DNA from: Mycobacterium pinniadriaticum
GTDB lineage: Bacteria; Actinomycetota; Actinomycetes; Mycobacteriales; Mycobacteriaceae
NCBI RefSeq assembly: GCF_026242045.1
Contig: NZ_JAPJDO010000012.1
Span: 62,001 to 126,000 of the forward strand
Length of the DNA: 64,000 nucleotides
Reading direction: 5' to 3'
Part shown: positions 25,635-34,269 of the stretch, one piece after another
How the letters are laid out: every line of letters begins with the position of its first letter
Numbering within the stretch: the first letter of the stretch is position 1
Translations under genes and position numbers: made by a program
Notes under the pieces: model-generated
What the model saw: the letters and a program-made list of their open reading frames with translations, nothing else
What the model was told of the DNA's origin: nothing
The model's database searches: none

Positions 25635-25694
25635 CCCGCTACCTGGCCAAACCCCAGTTCGCCCGCCACACGCACCCGCCTCGAGAGGTTTCAC

Positions 25695-26813
25695 ATGATG
25701 CTGTCGTTCACTCCGGAACAGGTCGAATTGGGCCGGATGATGCGTTCGTTTCTCGAAACGATGTCTCCGGAGGCCACCGTCCGCACCCTGATGGAAACCG
25801 TGCGGGGTTTCGACCCGGCCGTCTGGACCAAGATGGGCAGCGAACTCGGGCTGCAACAGCTGGCCATCCCGGAGGAATACGGTGGTGCGGGCTACACCTT
25901 CGTCGAACTGGGTGTCGTACTCGAAGAGATGGGCCGCGCGCTGTTGTGCGCGCCATTCCTGTCAACCGTCGTCCTCGCGGCCAACACACTGCTGTTGAGC
26001 AGTGATGACCAGGCCAAGAAGGAACTGCTGCCGGCCCTGGCTTCCGGTGAGAAGACCGGCACATTGGCCTACACCGAGGCCGACGGACGGTGGGACGTCG
26101 CCGGTGTCTCGACAACGGCCTCCGAGTCGAGCGGCGGCGGCTGGACGCTCAACGGCGAGAAAGTGTTCGTGCTCGACGGGCACACCGCAGACCTGCTCTT
26201 GGTGACCGCCCGGACTGCCAACGGGGTGTCGATATTCGCCGTGGACGGCGCGGCCGCGGGTCTGCTGCGGGTGCCGATGCAGACGCTGGACCTGACGCGC
26301 AAACAGGCTCGCATCACCTTCTCGGACGTGCCGGCGCGGCTGGTGGGCGCCGACGACGAGGCGTCTATAGTCGTGCCCGCCGTGCTGGACCTTGCGGCAA
26401 TCGCGTTGGCCGCCGAAGCAGTTGGCGGGGCTGCGCGGTGCCTGGACATGGCCGTCGAGTATGCGAAGGTCCGCGAGCAGTTCGGCCGACCGATCGGGTC
26501 CTTCCAGGCCATCAAACACAAATGCGCCGATCTGCTATTGGAGGTGGAGTCAGCCCGTTCCGCGGCGTATTACGCGATGTGGGCAGCCGCCGGCAACACT
26601 GCCGAGCTGCCGGCCGCGGCGGCCATGGCCAAGGCCTACTGCACCGAGGCGTACGCCCATGCAGCCGCCGAGAACATCCAGATCCACGGGGGAATCGGCT
26701 TCACCTGGGAGCATCCCGCGCACCTGTACTTCCGTCGGGCCAAATCAACCGAGCTCCTGCTGGGCGATCCCGCCTACCACCGCGAACTCCTGGTCCAGCG
26801 CGCCGGCCTATGA
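25695..26813 (+). CDS. Acyl-CoA dehydrogenase family protein, probable non-catalytic subunit
   Basis: This 372-residue dehydrogenase homologue has LGLQQLAIPEEYGGAGYTFV, a reduced FAD loop (TLAYTEADGRWDVAG) and VREQFGRPIGSFQAIKHKCA. The C-terminal loop RRAKSTELLLGDP and the helix-G region LDLAAIALAAEAVGG lack the catalytic glutamates. In layout it resembles the product of 1084-2163 and the non-catalytic FadE subunits of steroid pathways. It overlaps the HMG-CoA-synthase-like fusion gene by 4 bases. A catalytic partner in the same operon would be the dehydrogenase at 30095-31246. Confidence 0.86.
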   Translation: MMLSFTPEQVELGRMMRSFLETMSPEATVRTLMETVRGFDPAVWTKMGSELGLQQLAIPEEYGGAGYTFVELGVVLEEMGRALLCAPFLSTVVLAANTLLLSSDDQAKKELLPALASGEKTGTLAYTEADGRWDVAGVSTTASESSGGGWTLNGEKVFVLDGHTADLLLVTARTANGVSIFAVDGAAAGLLRVPMQTLDLTRKQARITFSDVPARLVGADDEASIVVPAVLDLAAIALAAEAVGGAARCLDMAVEYAKVREQFGRPIGSFQAIKHKCADLLLEVESARSAAYYAMWAAAGNTAELPAAAAMAKAYCTEAYAHAAAENIQIHGGIGFTWEHPAHLYFRRAKSTELLLGDPAYHRELLVQRAGL

Positions 26814-28306
26814 CCGACATCCCGCAGCACCCAACCACCGCTCATCTCCTGAGCTACGGCGCCTACGTGCCTTATCACCGTCTTGCTCGCGCCGACATCG
26901 GCGCTGCCCTCGGCGACCCCGGCGGACGCGGGCAGCGCACCGTCGCGTCGTATGACGAAGACACCACCTCCATGGGCGTCGAGTCCGCTCGCATCGCGCT
27001 GCGCGACGCCGCGCGCGGACTCGCCGGCCCGGTGAAACCGCAGCGCGTGTACTTCGCCACCGCGGCCCCCCCCTACCGGGACAAAACCAACGCGGACGTC
27101 ATTCACGCCGCACTCGGACTCGACGTCTCCGCGCTGGCCGTGGACATGGCCGGCTCGGTGCGCTCCGGTGTGGGCGCGGTGGTCGCGGCACTGGATTCGG
27201 CCCAACCGACCCTCGTTGTGCTTTCCGATATCCGGACCGGACTACCCGGCAGCTCTGACGAAACCGAGGGCGGTGACGGCTCGGCAGCCCTGCTGTTCGG
27301 CGGGCCGGACGACGGACCTGCGCTCGCCGATGTCCTCGCGGTTGCGTCAAGTACCGCAGAATTCCTCGACCGCTGGCGCGGAGCAGACGAGCAGAGTTCG
27401 CATGTATGGGAGGAGCGGTTCAGCGAGCACGCCTACGGACCGCACGCCCAAGCCGCCTTCGCCGATGCCCTGAAGAAGGCCGGGCTCACCGCCGAGGGCA
27501 TCGATCGTCTCGTCGTCGCGGGGCTCTCCGGCCGGGCCACCCGGCAGTTCGCCGCACGCTCCGGCGCCAAGGCTGACGCCGTGGTCGACAACCTGAGCGC
27601 GACTGTGGGCAACACTGGCACAGCGCAGCCGGGAATCCTGCTCGCCGACACGCTCGATCGTGCGACGCCGGGCACCACCATCGCGCTCGTCACGCTGGCC
27701 GATGGCGCGACCGCGATGATCTTGCGGACCACCGAAGCACTGCGCGACCACCGACCGTCACTGTCGGTGAGCGATCAGATCGCCCTCGGCAGCGGCGCAC
27801 TGCCCTACACCACATTCCTGACCTGGCGCGACATGCTTCGCCGCGAGCCGCCACGACGCCCGGATCCCGCCCCGCCCGCCGCGCCGCCCTCGCATCGCCG
27901 TGCGGACTACAAGTTCGGTTTCGTCGGTAGCCGCTGCATCGAGTGCGACACCCTTCATCTGCCGCCGTCGCGGGCTTGCGCGAACTGCCACGCCATTGAT
28001 CGGATGATCCCTGCGCCGATGTCCGAGGCCGACGGCCGGGTCAGGACGCTGACCGTGGATCACCTCGTGTTCACTCCGCAACCGCCGGCCGTGCTGGCAG
28101 TCATCGACTTCGACGGGGGCGGACGGTTCCGCTGCCAGTTGACCGACGTCGACCCCAGCACCGTGGCGGTCGGCGATCGGGTGGAGATGACCTTTCGCAA
28201 GGTACTCACCGCAGACGGCATCCACAACTACTTCTGGAAGGCGCGCCCGGTACGTCGCGGCGACGACCAAGACCAGGGGAAACCACGAAAAGCGCGAGGT
28301 GATTGA
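26810..28306 (+). CDS. HMG-CoA-synthase-like domain fused to DUF35 OB-fold
   Basis: This 498-residue two-domain protein is unusual. Residues 10-340 follow the HMG-CoA synthase/KAS III fold (LLSYGAYVPYHRL, SYDEDTTSMGVESAR with Glu50, SEHAYGPHAQAAF with His207 or His212 as the likely base). The segment VDMAGSVRSGVGAV at 111-124 aligns with the active-site cysteine and has Ser116 instead. Residues 370-480 are a DUF35 zinc-ribbon OB-fold with C376-x2-C379 and C390-x2-C393. In archaea, separate HMG-CoA synthase, DUF35 and thiolase form one channel complex. Here the first two are fused and a thiolase gene overlaps downstream. The ATG at 26810 overlaps the previous stop (ATGA). Confidence 0.85.
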   Translation: MTDIPQHPTTAHLLSYGAYVPYHRLARADIGAALGDPGGRGQRTVASYDEDTTSMGVESARIALRDAARGLAGPVKPQRVYFATAAPPYRDKTNADVIHAALGLDVSALAVDMAGSVRSGVGAVVAALDSAQPTLVVLSDIRTGLPGSSDETEGGDGSAALLFGGPDDGPALADVLAVASSTAEFLDRWRGADEQSSHVWEERFSEHAYGPHAQAAFADALKKAGLTAEGIDRLVVAGLSGRATRQFAARSGAKADAVVDNLSATVGNTGTAQPGILLADTLDRATPGTTIALVTLADGATAMILRTTEALRDHRPSLSVSDQIALGSGALPYTTFLTWRDMLRREPPRRPDPAPPAAPPSHRRADYKFGFVGSRCIECDTLHLPPSRACANCHAIDRMIPAPMSEADGRVRTLTVDHLVFTPQPPAVLAVIDFDGGGRFRCQLTDVDPSTVAVGDRVEMTFRKVLTADGIHNYFWKARPVRRGDDQDQGKPRKARGD

Positions 28307-29510
28307 GCTGGCCGCCAAGGGAATTCGGGACAAAGTCGCGATCATCGGAATGGGTTGCACCTCGTTCGGCGAGCACTGGGATTCCTCGACCGACGACCTC
28401 ATCATCGATGCCAGCACCGAAGCACTGGCCTCGGCGTCGCTGTCGCTGGAACAAGTCGATGCCTTCTGGGTGGGAACCGCGGGTTCGGGTACCTCGGGCC
28501 TGACACTCAGTCGAGCCCTGCGCACCGGCGACAAACCGGTCACGCGGGTGGAGAACATGTGCGCCACGGGTTCTGAGGCGTTGCGGGGCGCGTGTTACGC
28601 GGTGGCGAGCGGCGCCTATGACATCGCCATGGCGGTCGGTGTGGAAAAGCTCAAGGATTCCGGCTTTTCGGGACTGGTGGGCTATCCCCCACCGTCGGAC
28701 GGCACCCAACCCGAGACGACCGCGCCCGCCAATTTCAGCTTGCTGGCCCCGGCGTATGCGAACAAGTACGGCGTCGATCACGACCAGCTCAAGGAAGTTT
28801 TCAGTCGGATCGCGGTAAAGAACCACTACAACGGCGCCCGCAACCCGCGCGCCCAGTTCCGCAAAGAAGTAAGCCTCGAGACCGTCCAGGCCTCCCCGCG
28901 CATTGCCGGCCAGCTGGGTGTCTTCGACTGCTCGGGGGTCTCCGACGGGGCTGCCGCTGCGATCGTCGTCCCCGCCGAGGACGCGCACCGCTACACCAGC
29001 TCGCCGCTGTATGTGAAGGCACTCGCATTGGCCGCGGGGTCGGCCGCCGGATACATCGACGACGGCTACGACTTCACCACCTTTCCTGAAGTCGTCAGCA
29101 GCGCGCGACAGGCCTACGCCGAGGCCGGTATCACCGATCCGGCCGGCGAACTGGCGCTGGCCGAAGTGCACGACTGCTTCACCCCGACCGAGCTGATCCT
29201 CATGGAGGACCTAGGATTCGCCGAACGGGGTTGCGGCTGGAAGGAAGTCATCGCCGGCACCTTCGCACTTGACGGCAGGCTGCCGGTCAATCCTGATGGC
29301 GGCCTCAAGGCGTTCGGGCACCCGATCGGAGCGTCGGGGCTGCGGATGATGTTCGAATGCTGGCTTCAACTACGCGGCGAGGCCCCGCCGGAGCGCACCG
29401 TCGTCACCGTCTCAGCGGGTCGCACGCTGGGTCTGACGCACAACCTCGGTGGCGGACCGGGTGAGTCTGTCTCGTTCGTCGGCATCGTCGGCACTGAGCT
29501 GTCCACCTGA
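28299..29510 (+). CDS. Thiolase (acetyl-CoA acetyltransferase family) with intact Cys
   Basis: This 403-residue SCP2-type thiolase keeps Cys88 in VENMCATGSEAL and the GHPIGASG loop near residue 345. It is the only one of the three thiolase-superfamily proteins here with both. The C-terminal HNLGGGPGE region has no CxG cysteine, as in several SCP2-type enzymes. It would cleave a 3-ketoacyl-CoA with CoA. The GTG at 28299 overlaps the end of the HMG-CoA-synthase/DUF35 fusion by 8 bases, which suggests that the two products form a complex like the archaeal thiolase/DUF35/HMGCS assembly. Confidence 0.9.
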   Translation: MIELAAKGIRDKVAIIGMGCTSFGEHWDSSTDDLIIDASTEALASASLSLEQVDAFWVGTAGSGTSGLTLSRALRTGDKPVTRVENMCATGSEALRGACYAVASGAYDIAMAVGVEKLKDSGFSGLVGYPPPSDGTQPETTAPANFSLLAPAYANKYGVDHDQLKEVFSRIAVKNHYNGARNPRAQFRKEVSLETVQASPRIAGQLGVFDCSGVSDGAAAAIVVPAEDAHRYTSSPLYVKALALAAGSAAGYIDDGYDFTTFPEVVSSARQAYAEAGITDPAGELALAEVHDCFTPTELILMEDLGFAERGCGWKEVIAGTFALDGRLPVNPDGGLKAFGHPIGASGLRMMFECWLQLRGEAPPERTVVTVSAGRTLGLTHNLGGGPGESVSFVGIVGTELST

Positions 29511-29512
29511 GG

Positions 29513-30073
29513 ATGAGTCGCATCCCTCGGCTTCGCCCCGACGACCTCGACGAATCGCAACAACGGCTGTACGCGGCGATCGTCGGCGACCGCAAAGACG
29601 GTGCCGTCGCAGCGCTCCCACTCGTCGACGACGACGGACACCTGGCCGGCCCGTTCAACGCGATGCTGCTCAATCCCGATCTGGGCATGGCGTTACAGCA
29701 GCTCGGCACCGCCGTCCGGTACCGCGGCGAGTTGAGTCCGCGGAGCAGGGAGTTGGCAATTCTCGCCGTCGCCGCCGCGTGGCGCTGTCAGTTCGAGCTG
29801 GACGCGCACTCCGTGATCGGAGAGGGCGTGGGTCTGAGTGCCGCCGAAATGGCGGCGACGCGCGACGACAAACCGGTGCGTCTGCCCGACGACGAGGAAA
29901 CCGCGGTCCTGGTTGCGACACGGACGTTGGTTCGAAACGCCGACCTCGCGCAAGACGAGTATGACTCCGCCGCAGCCGTACTGGGCCCGGCCAAACTCTT
30001 CGAGCTGTCCACGTTGGTCGGCTACTACTCGCTGCTGGCGCTGCAGATGCGCATATTCGATGTCGGTCGCTGA
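29513..30073 (+). CDS. Carboxymuconolactone decarboxylase/AhpD-like protein
   Basis: This 186-residue helical protein of the CMD family has RGELSPRSRELAILAVAAAW and RCQFELDAHSVIGEGVGLS, which match the helical core of AhpD-like proteins. Only a single cysteine is present in the usual CxxC region, so peroxidase-partner activity is doubtful. It starts 2 bases after the thiolase stop and precedes an acyl-CoA dehydrogenase. A decayed second copy of this gene lies at about 31591-31902. Its role in the pathway is unknown. Confidence 0.82.
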   Translation: MSRIPRLRPDDLDESQQRLYAAIVGDRKDGAVAALPLVDDDGHLAGPFNAMLLNPDLGMALQQLGTAVRYRGELSPRSRELAILAVAAAWRCQFELDAHSVIGEGVGLSAAEMAATRDDKPVRLPDDEETAVLVATRTLVRNADLAQDEYDSAAAVLGPAKLFELSTLVGYYSLLALQMRIFDVGR

Positions 30074-30094
30074 TCCAATGCAGGAGGAAAGACC

Positions 30095-31246
30095 GTGGCC
30101 AGCAATGGGATTCCGTCGTGGCATGACGATGAAATCAGTGCGTTGTCGGAACTCGCGGCGGGTTTCTTCGAGCGTGAGGTGATGGCGCACGCCGAACGGT
30201 GGGACAGCCAACGTCGCATCGATCGTTCCGTCTGGGTCGAGGCGGGCAAGCTCGGTCTGTTGTTGTGCTCGATTCCCGAGAAGTATGGCGGCGGGGGCGG
30301 CACCTTTGCCCACGATCTGGCCATATTCGAGGCGCAGGGCTACGCCGGGGATCTCGCCTTCGGCATTTCGATCCACAGCGGAATCGTTCCGCACTACCTG
30401 TTGCAGTACGGCACGGAGCAGCAGAAGCAGAAGTGGCTGCCCGCAATGGCGACCGGAGAGGTTCTGACCGCACTCGGGATGACCGAGCCGGGCGCCGGGT
30501 CTGACCTCAAAGCCATTCGCACCACCGCGATCCGCAGTGGCGATGAGTACATCGTCAACGGCTCGAAGACCTTCATCACCAACGGCGGTTCCGCCGACAT
30601 GATCCTGCTGGCGGTCAAGACGGACCCGAAGGCTGGCGCGCGAGGGGTGTCGTTGTTGATCGTCGATCTGCGCGATACGCCAGGCTTCGCGGTCGGCAGA
30701 GTGTTGGACAAGGTCGGCCAACACGCGGCGGACACTGCGGAATTGTCGTTCACAGACGTGCGCGTACCGGTGTCGAATCTCCTGGGTGAGTGCGAGGGGC
30801 GAGGTTTCGGTCAGCTCATGGCTCAGCTTCCCCAAGAGCGCTTGATCATCGGGGCCCAGGCGGTCGGCGGTATGACGCGGGCCGTCGAAGAGACCATCGC
30901 TTACACCAAATCGCGACAGGCATTCGGCCACAGCCTGTTCGAGTTCCAGAACACCGCGTTCGAACTCGCCGAGTGCACCACCATCACCAGAACCTGCAGG
31001 GTGTTTCTCGACCATTGCATCCAAGCCCATCTCCGCGGGGATCTCGACACCACGGAAGCGGCGATGGCGAAGTACTGGCTGACCGACCAGCAGTGCGCGG
31101 TGATCGATCGGTGTGTCCAATTGCACGGCGGCTACGGATACATGCGCGAGTACCTGATTGCCCGAATGTACGAAGATGCCCGCGTCCAACGCATCTACGC
31201 CGGCGCCAACGAAGTCATGAAGGAGATCGTCGCGAGATCCCTGTGA
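30095..31246 (+). CDS. Acyl-CoA dehydrogenase, long-chain/isovaleryl type
   Basis: This 383-residue acyl-CoA dehydrogenase has ALGMTEPGAGSDLKAIRTTA, NGSKTFITNGGSADMI, TKSRQAFGHSLFEFQNTAFE and the C-terminal LHGGYGYMREYLIARMYEDA. Glu248 in LPQERLIIGA matches the catalytic base of long-chain and isovaleryl-type enzymes. GTG 30095 follows an AGGAGGAAAG ribosome site. A truncated, decayed copy of its sequence appears downstream at 31946-32146. It is the last intact gene of this operon and could act alone or with the non-catalytic homologue at 25695. Confidence 0.9.
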   Translation: MASNGIPSWHDDEISALSELAAGFFEREVMAHAERWDSQRRIDRSVWVEAGKLGLLLCSIPEKYGGGGGTFAHDLAIFEAQGYAGDLAFGISIHSGIVPHYLLQYGTEQQKQKWLPAMATGEVLTALGMTEPGAGSDLKAIRTTAIRSGDEYIVNGSKTFITNGGSADMILLAVKTDPKAGARGVSLLIVDLRDTPGFAVGRVLDKVGQHAADTAELSFTDVRVPVSNLLGECEGRGFGQLMAQLPQERLIIGAQAVGGMTRAVEETIAYTKSRQAFGHSLFEFQNTAFELAECTTITRTCRVFLDHCIQAHLRGDLDTTEAAMAKYWLTDQQCAVIDRCVQLHGGYGYMREYLIARMYEDARVQRIYAGANEVMKEIVARSL

Positions 31247-31590
31247 CCGCTGCGTGTCGGATACGTGATCGGCGTGGCCGGTGACGCGGAGCCGATCGAG
31301 CAGCTGCCCGTTTCGGACTGGACCAGGACCGGCACACGAAAGATGATGCGCGCGAGCGCCTCTAGTCCTAGTCGAGGAGATCCGCTGCACCAGGGCGGCG
31401 ACTCGTTGCGGTACCGGCCAATAGCGGCGGTCCCACCCAGATCGACGCGGAGATGACTCTGCTGGAACGCCGGCTCAATCAGATGGAGTCGGTCCGTACC
31501 GAATACAACCCCTCTCTCGACGGGAAGTAGCTCGCCCGCGCCCACGAGTGCCGGTGTCCGCTTCACCTGCCGTGTTCGAAGACGTCCACG

Positions 31591-31902
31591 CGTTGCGCGC
31601 CGAGCTTTCGCTCATCTCCCGACAGTGCGCCCAAGGCCGCGGGTCTGCGCAACTACCGGTCGAGACCTACCGCGGTCGATATCAATCCGGGCCGAGCATG
31701 GCACCGCTAATCGGTACCGCTGGCGGACGCCGAGGAAACAGCGGCCCTGGCTACGATGTGGACGCCAGTCCGAACCGTCGATCTGTCGCAGGCTGACTAC
31801 GATGCCGCAGCTGAGACACTGGGCTCGGCGAGACTAGTCGAGCCTCACGACATTGGTGGGCTATTACTCACTGCTCGCACTGGAGATGCGGCCTTCGGGT
31901 GA
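31591..31902 (+). pseudogene. Decayed copy of the CMD/AhpD-like gene
   Basis: Translated pieces follow the intact gene at 29513-30073. LRAELSLISRQ corresponds to YRGELSPRSRE, and VDLSQADYDAAAETLGSARL corresponds to ADLAQDEYDSAAAVLGPAKL. After that the frame shifts before a segment matching LVGYYSLLALQM. Frameshifts and a missing N-terminal half mean that no protein can be made. The next remnant follows in the same order as the parent genes, so this is half of an old tandem duplication. Confidence 0.72.
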
Positions 31903-31945
31903 GTCGGCCGCCTGTCTGACCCATACTCCAGAGGAGACAGACGAG

Positions 31946-32146
31946 AGCTATGCCGGTGATCTTGCATTCGGCATAGCCATTTGACCAACCAGCAGTGTTC
32001 GGCGATCGACCGCCGCGTGCTTTTGCACGCCGGCCACGGCTACATGCGCGAGTACCTGATCGCCCGCATGTATGAGGCCGCCCGGACCACAACGCATCAA
32101 GCCGCCGCCAACGAAGTCATGAAACAAATCATCTTCAAATCCCTAC
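31946..32146 (+). pseudogene. Truncated copy of the acyl-CoA dehydrogenase gene
   Basis: Bases 31946-31981 match the parent segment encoding YAGDLAFGISI. The sequence then jumps directly to the parent C-terminus (LTDQQCAVIDR onward), with MREYLIARMYEAAR and ANEVMKQII recognisable. About 700 bases of the parent (roughly 30375-31079) are missing. It lies downstream of the CMD remnant, in the same order as the intact pair at 29513-31246. The 31247-31590 stretch before the remnants holds only short frames that I cannot assign. Confidence 0.78.
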
Positions 32147-32194
32147 GTGTGCTTCCGTTCGGATATCGTTGATCAACTACATCGAGGAGTCCCC

Positions 32195-32827
32195 TTGCGA
32201 TTGACCGTTTTTGGCGGCACCGGGCCGACGGGCCTGCTGTTCGTCGATCAGGCGCTTCATCAGGACCATGAGGTTGTGGCGTTCGCCAGAGCGCCGTCGC
32301 AATTACCACAGCATCAGCGACTTTCCATGGTATTGGGCACCCTCGACGACGCGGCAGGAATCTCTCGCGCAATCTTAGATAGCGACGCAGTCGTGAGTCT
32401 GCTCGGACCCGGCACCAATACTGCCGACATACCACCGCTCATCACCGGAACCCGCAATATCGTCGCGGCCATGCACGAGCAGAGCGTGCAACGGCTCGTC
32501 GCTGTGGGCACACCCAGCATCCACGATCCCGCCGACGGCAAGGACTGGAAGATCCATCTGCTCGTCGCACTCATCAAATGTTTCCAGCCGGCTGCCTATG
32601 AGGCGATCGTCACGATCGGCGGCGTCGTTCGCGAATCGGGCCTGGATTGGACCATCGTCAGACTGCCGTTCCTCACCAATGGGCCGCGCACCGACGGGGT
32701 CAACGCGCGCCAAGTCGGTCACCGAGGTGGCCTGCGGCTGTCCCGCGCCAACGCAGCCGCGTTCCTGCTGGATCAGGTGACGTCGACGGCGTATCTGCAC
32801 CGGGCGCCATTTGTCACCGACAAATGA
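32195..32827 (+). CDS. NAD(P)-binding (NmrA/atypical SDR-like) protein
   Basis: This 210-residue Rossmann protein begins with LTVFGGTGPTGLLF, the GxxGxxG pattern of atypical SDRs. It continues with VVSLLGPG, RLVAVGTPS and DWTIVRLPFLT, which are typical of NAD(P)H-binding anti-sigma/NmrA-like proteins. A TTG at 32195 is chosen because GAGGAG lies 5 bases before it and the motif follows at once; an ATG at 32147 would extend it into the pseudogene. It borders the scar zone and its stop abuts the IS630 remnant. The function is unknown. Confidence 0.75.
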   Translation: MRLTVFGGTGPTGLLFVDQALHQDHEVVAFARAPSQLPQHQRLSMVLGTLDDAAGISRAILDSDAVVSLLGPGTNTADIPPLITGTRNIVAAMHEQSVQRLVAVGTPSIHDPADGKDWKIHLLVALIKCFQPAAYEAIVTIGGVVRESGLDWTIVRLPFLTNGPRTDGVNARQVGHRGGLRLSRANAAAFLLDQVTSTAYLHRAPFVTDK

Positions 32828-33247
32828 CGACCGACTCCACCAGGCCCTCGGTGACCGCCTGGGCGGCCAGTTCCGCCGAATTCCATCGCGACAGCGGCAC
32901 CCGCCCGCTCGCCTGGCGGGTGATAGGCCATCGCCTTCACCTCGGCCACCACCTCCGCCCGAACGACCGCGGCCGGCCCGAGCGCTTGCGGTCAACCGAC
33001 CCGGCCAGTCCCTATGAAACCGCTTGCGCCACCGACTCACCACGTCGACATGAACATCCACCCGCTCGGCGATCACCGCATCCGGCACGCCGTCTGCGGC
33101 CAGCAGAACGATGTTGGCGCGCCACCACATCCGCATGCTGCAGCGCATAGGCGCGGGCACGTTCTCCAGCATCGCCCGGTCCGCATCGAACAACAGGATC
33201 ACAAACGGCGATCGACGAGACACCGTAGCCCCCAACGACAGACACAA
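32828..33247 (-). pseudogene. IS630-family transposase remnant
   Basis: On the minus strand the segments GATVSRRSPFVILL, NIVLLAADGVPDAVIAERVD and VHVDVVSRWRKRFHRD are the N-terminal helix-turn-helix of an IS630-type transposase. After a frameshift the matching SAELAAQAVTEGLVESV appears near 32836-32880. The DDE catalytic domain is absent; the match stops at the end of the NAD(P)-binding gene. I could not find flanking inverted repeats or TA duplications by eye. It marks an old insertion at the junction of the catabolic and conjugative regions. Confidence 0.75.
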
Positions 33248-33288
33248 CCACGGAGGCTCGGCACTTCCCCTCGCCGAGAACCAGCCCC

Positions 33289-33754
33289 CTAACTTACACT
33301 GCTGTAATTCTCAGCGGAACCACTAGCGCGCCTCGCTCCCCAGCCCGCGAATCGTAGGGCGACCGCCGCCGCGCCGGGCCGCGCTATGCGCCGCATGTTG
33401 TCGAACTGTGTACCAGCGACCACGTGCTCACACGGCGCCCAAGGCCCACTCACTTTGACGCACAGGGGGTTGTCGCATTCATGCAGCACGAACTCGTCGG
33501 CACCCAGGGCGGATCCGGTGGCCAGCGCCAGCGCATACCGGTTGGGCCGCGGGCAGAATCCCACGCCGACACGGGTGATGAAGAATCGGCTCGTAACCGT
33601 CGGCTCCGATGCTGCCAATCCAGATGCTGCAATCCCCGTCGGTCGGTCCGGCCACGATCTTGCTGCGAACCTGGGCGATCTCGGCAGCGTGCACCTTCGG
33701 ATCAACCCACAGGGCGACCACCGGTGCCCGCCCCACGCCCCCGAAAACTGTCAC
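33289..33754 (-). pseudogene. HNH-endonuclease-like gene with a frameshift
   Basis: From ATG 33754 one frame reads an N-terminal part ending GDCSIWIGSIGADGY. Near 33590 the match moves to a second frame reading RFFITRVGVGFC, LALATGSALGADEFVLHECD and VVAGTQFDNMRRIARPGAA. Together they form one HNH-like protein with the H-E-C-D-N-P-L-C and G-T-Q-x-D-N-M motifs typical of actinobacterial phage and plasmid HNH proteins. A single-base indel in the run encoding DGYGR would explain it. It could be decay, a sequencing error or, less likely, programmed frameshifting. Confidence 0.6.
33294..33307. promoter_or_regulatory. Small palindrome TTACA-N4-TGTAA
   Basis: TTACA at 33294-33298 and TGTAA at 33303-33307 are exact reverse complements with a 4-base centre, at the 3-prime end of the HNH-like frame. 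The core resembles TetR or GntR half-sites. The function is unknown. Confidence 0.25.
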
Positions 33755-33765
33755 GTGACCCGACG

Positions 33766-34269
33766 CTACGGATGAGCTCCGACACGAGCTGCGGCCGTGG
33801 ACGATTCGACTTCAACCGGCGTGTCTTCGCCGCCGCCGCCTGGTGCCTGCGAAGCGTCCGACGCAACGGGCGTACCGTCGGAACCTAGTGCTCGCGAATC
33901 ATTCCCCGACGTGGTGCCCGATACGGTCGCGGCGCTCTGAAGTTCTTTGAGGTACTTGCGGACGAGTTTCACGCTGCGGCCGCCGAGTTGGGCGATGTCG
34001 GCTACGGTCTCACCGCGGTCACGCATCCGCGCCAACGCGCGGGCACCTTCTAGGCGTTGCTCGGCGCGGCGTTGTTCTGCTTCGAGCCGGGCTTGGGCGT
34101 GCCGTTCTGCTTCCCACTGGCTGACCGCGCTGAGTTTCTGTTCGGCGACCAGGAAGGCCACCATGTCTTCCCGGTTTGCGGATTCTCGTTTCAGCCGTTC
34201 ACGGTTCGCCTGGGCCTGCGCGTCACGCACTTTGCGGCGCACATCGTGTTTGGACTCAATCTGGGGCAT
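33766..34269 (-). CDS. Coiled-coil protein with helix-turn-helix, element accessory
   Basis: This 167-residue protein has a long charged helical segment (about residues 10-75, rich in Glu, Arg, Gln and Ala, with AEAERRA-like repeats). It is followed by a helix-turn-helix-like stretch, RDRGETVADIAQLGGRSVKL, near residues 85-110. The C-terminus is low-complexity, rich in Gly, Ser and Thr. ATG 34269 is the most plausible start. It is divergent from the relaxase gene, a common place for a DNA-binding auxiliary or copy-control protein. No named family is recognised. Confidence 0.65.
   Translation of the reverse strand: MPQIESKHDVRRKVRDAQAQANRERLKRESANREDMVAFLVAEQKLSAVSQWEAERHAQARLEAEQRRAEQRLEGARALARMRDRGETVADIAQLGGRSVKLVRKYLKELQSAATVSGTTSGNDSRALGSDGTPVASDASQAPGGGGEDTPVEVESSTAAARVGAHP

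Noticed and set aside
29693..31390. 565-codon minus-strand frame
   Set aside because: It is the shadow of the CMD and dehydrogenase genes on the plus strand and has no motifs.
31265..31590. Possible gene before the CMD remnant
   Set aside because: Only short frames without motifs are seen. I could not align them with confidence to the parent gene N-terminus.
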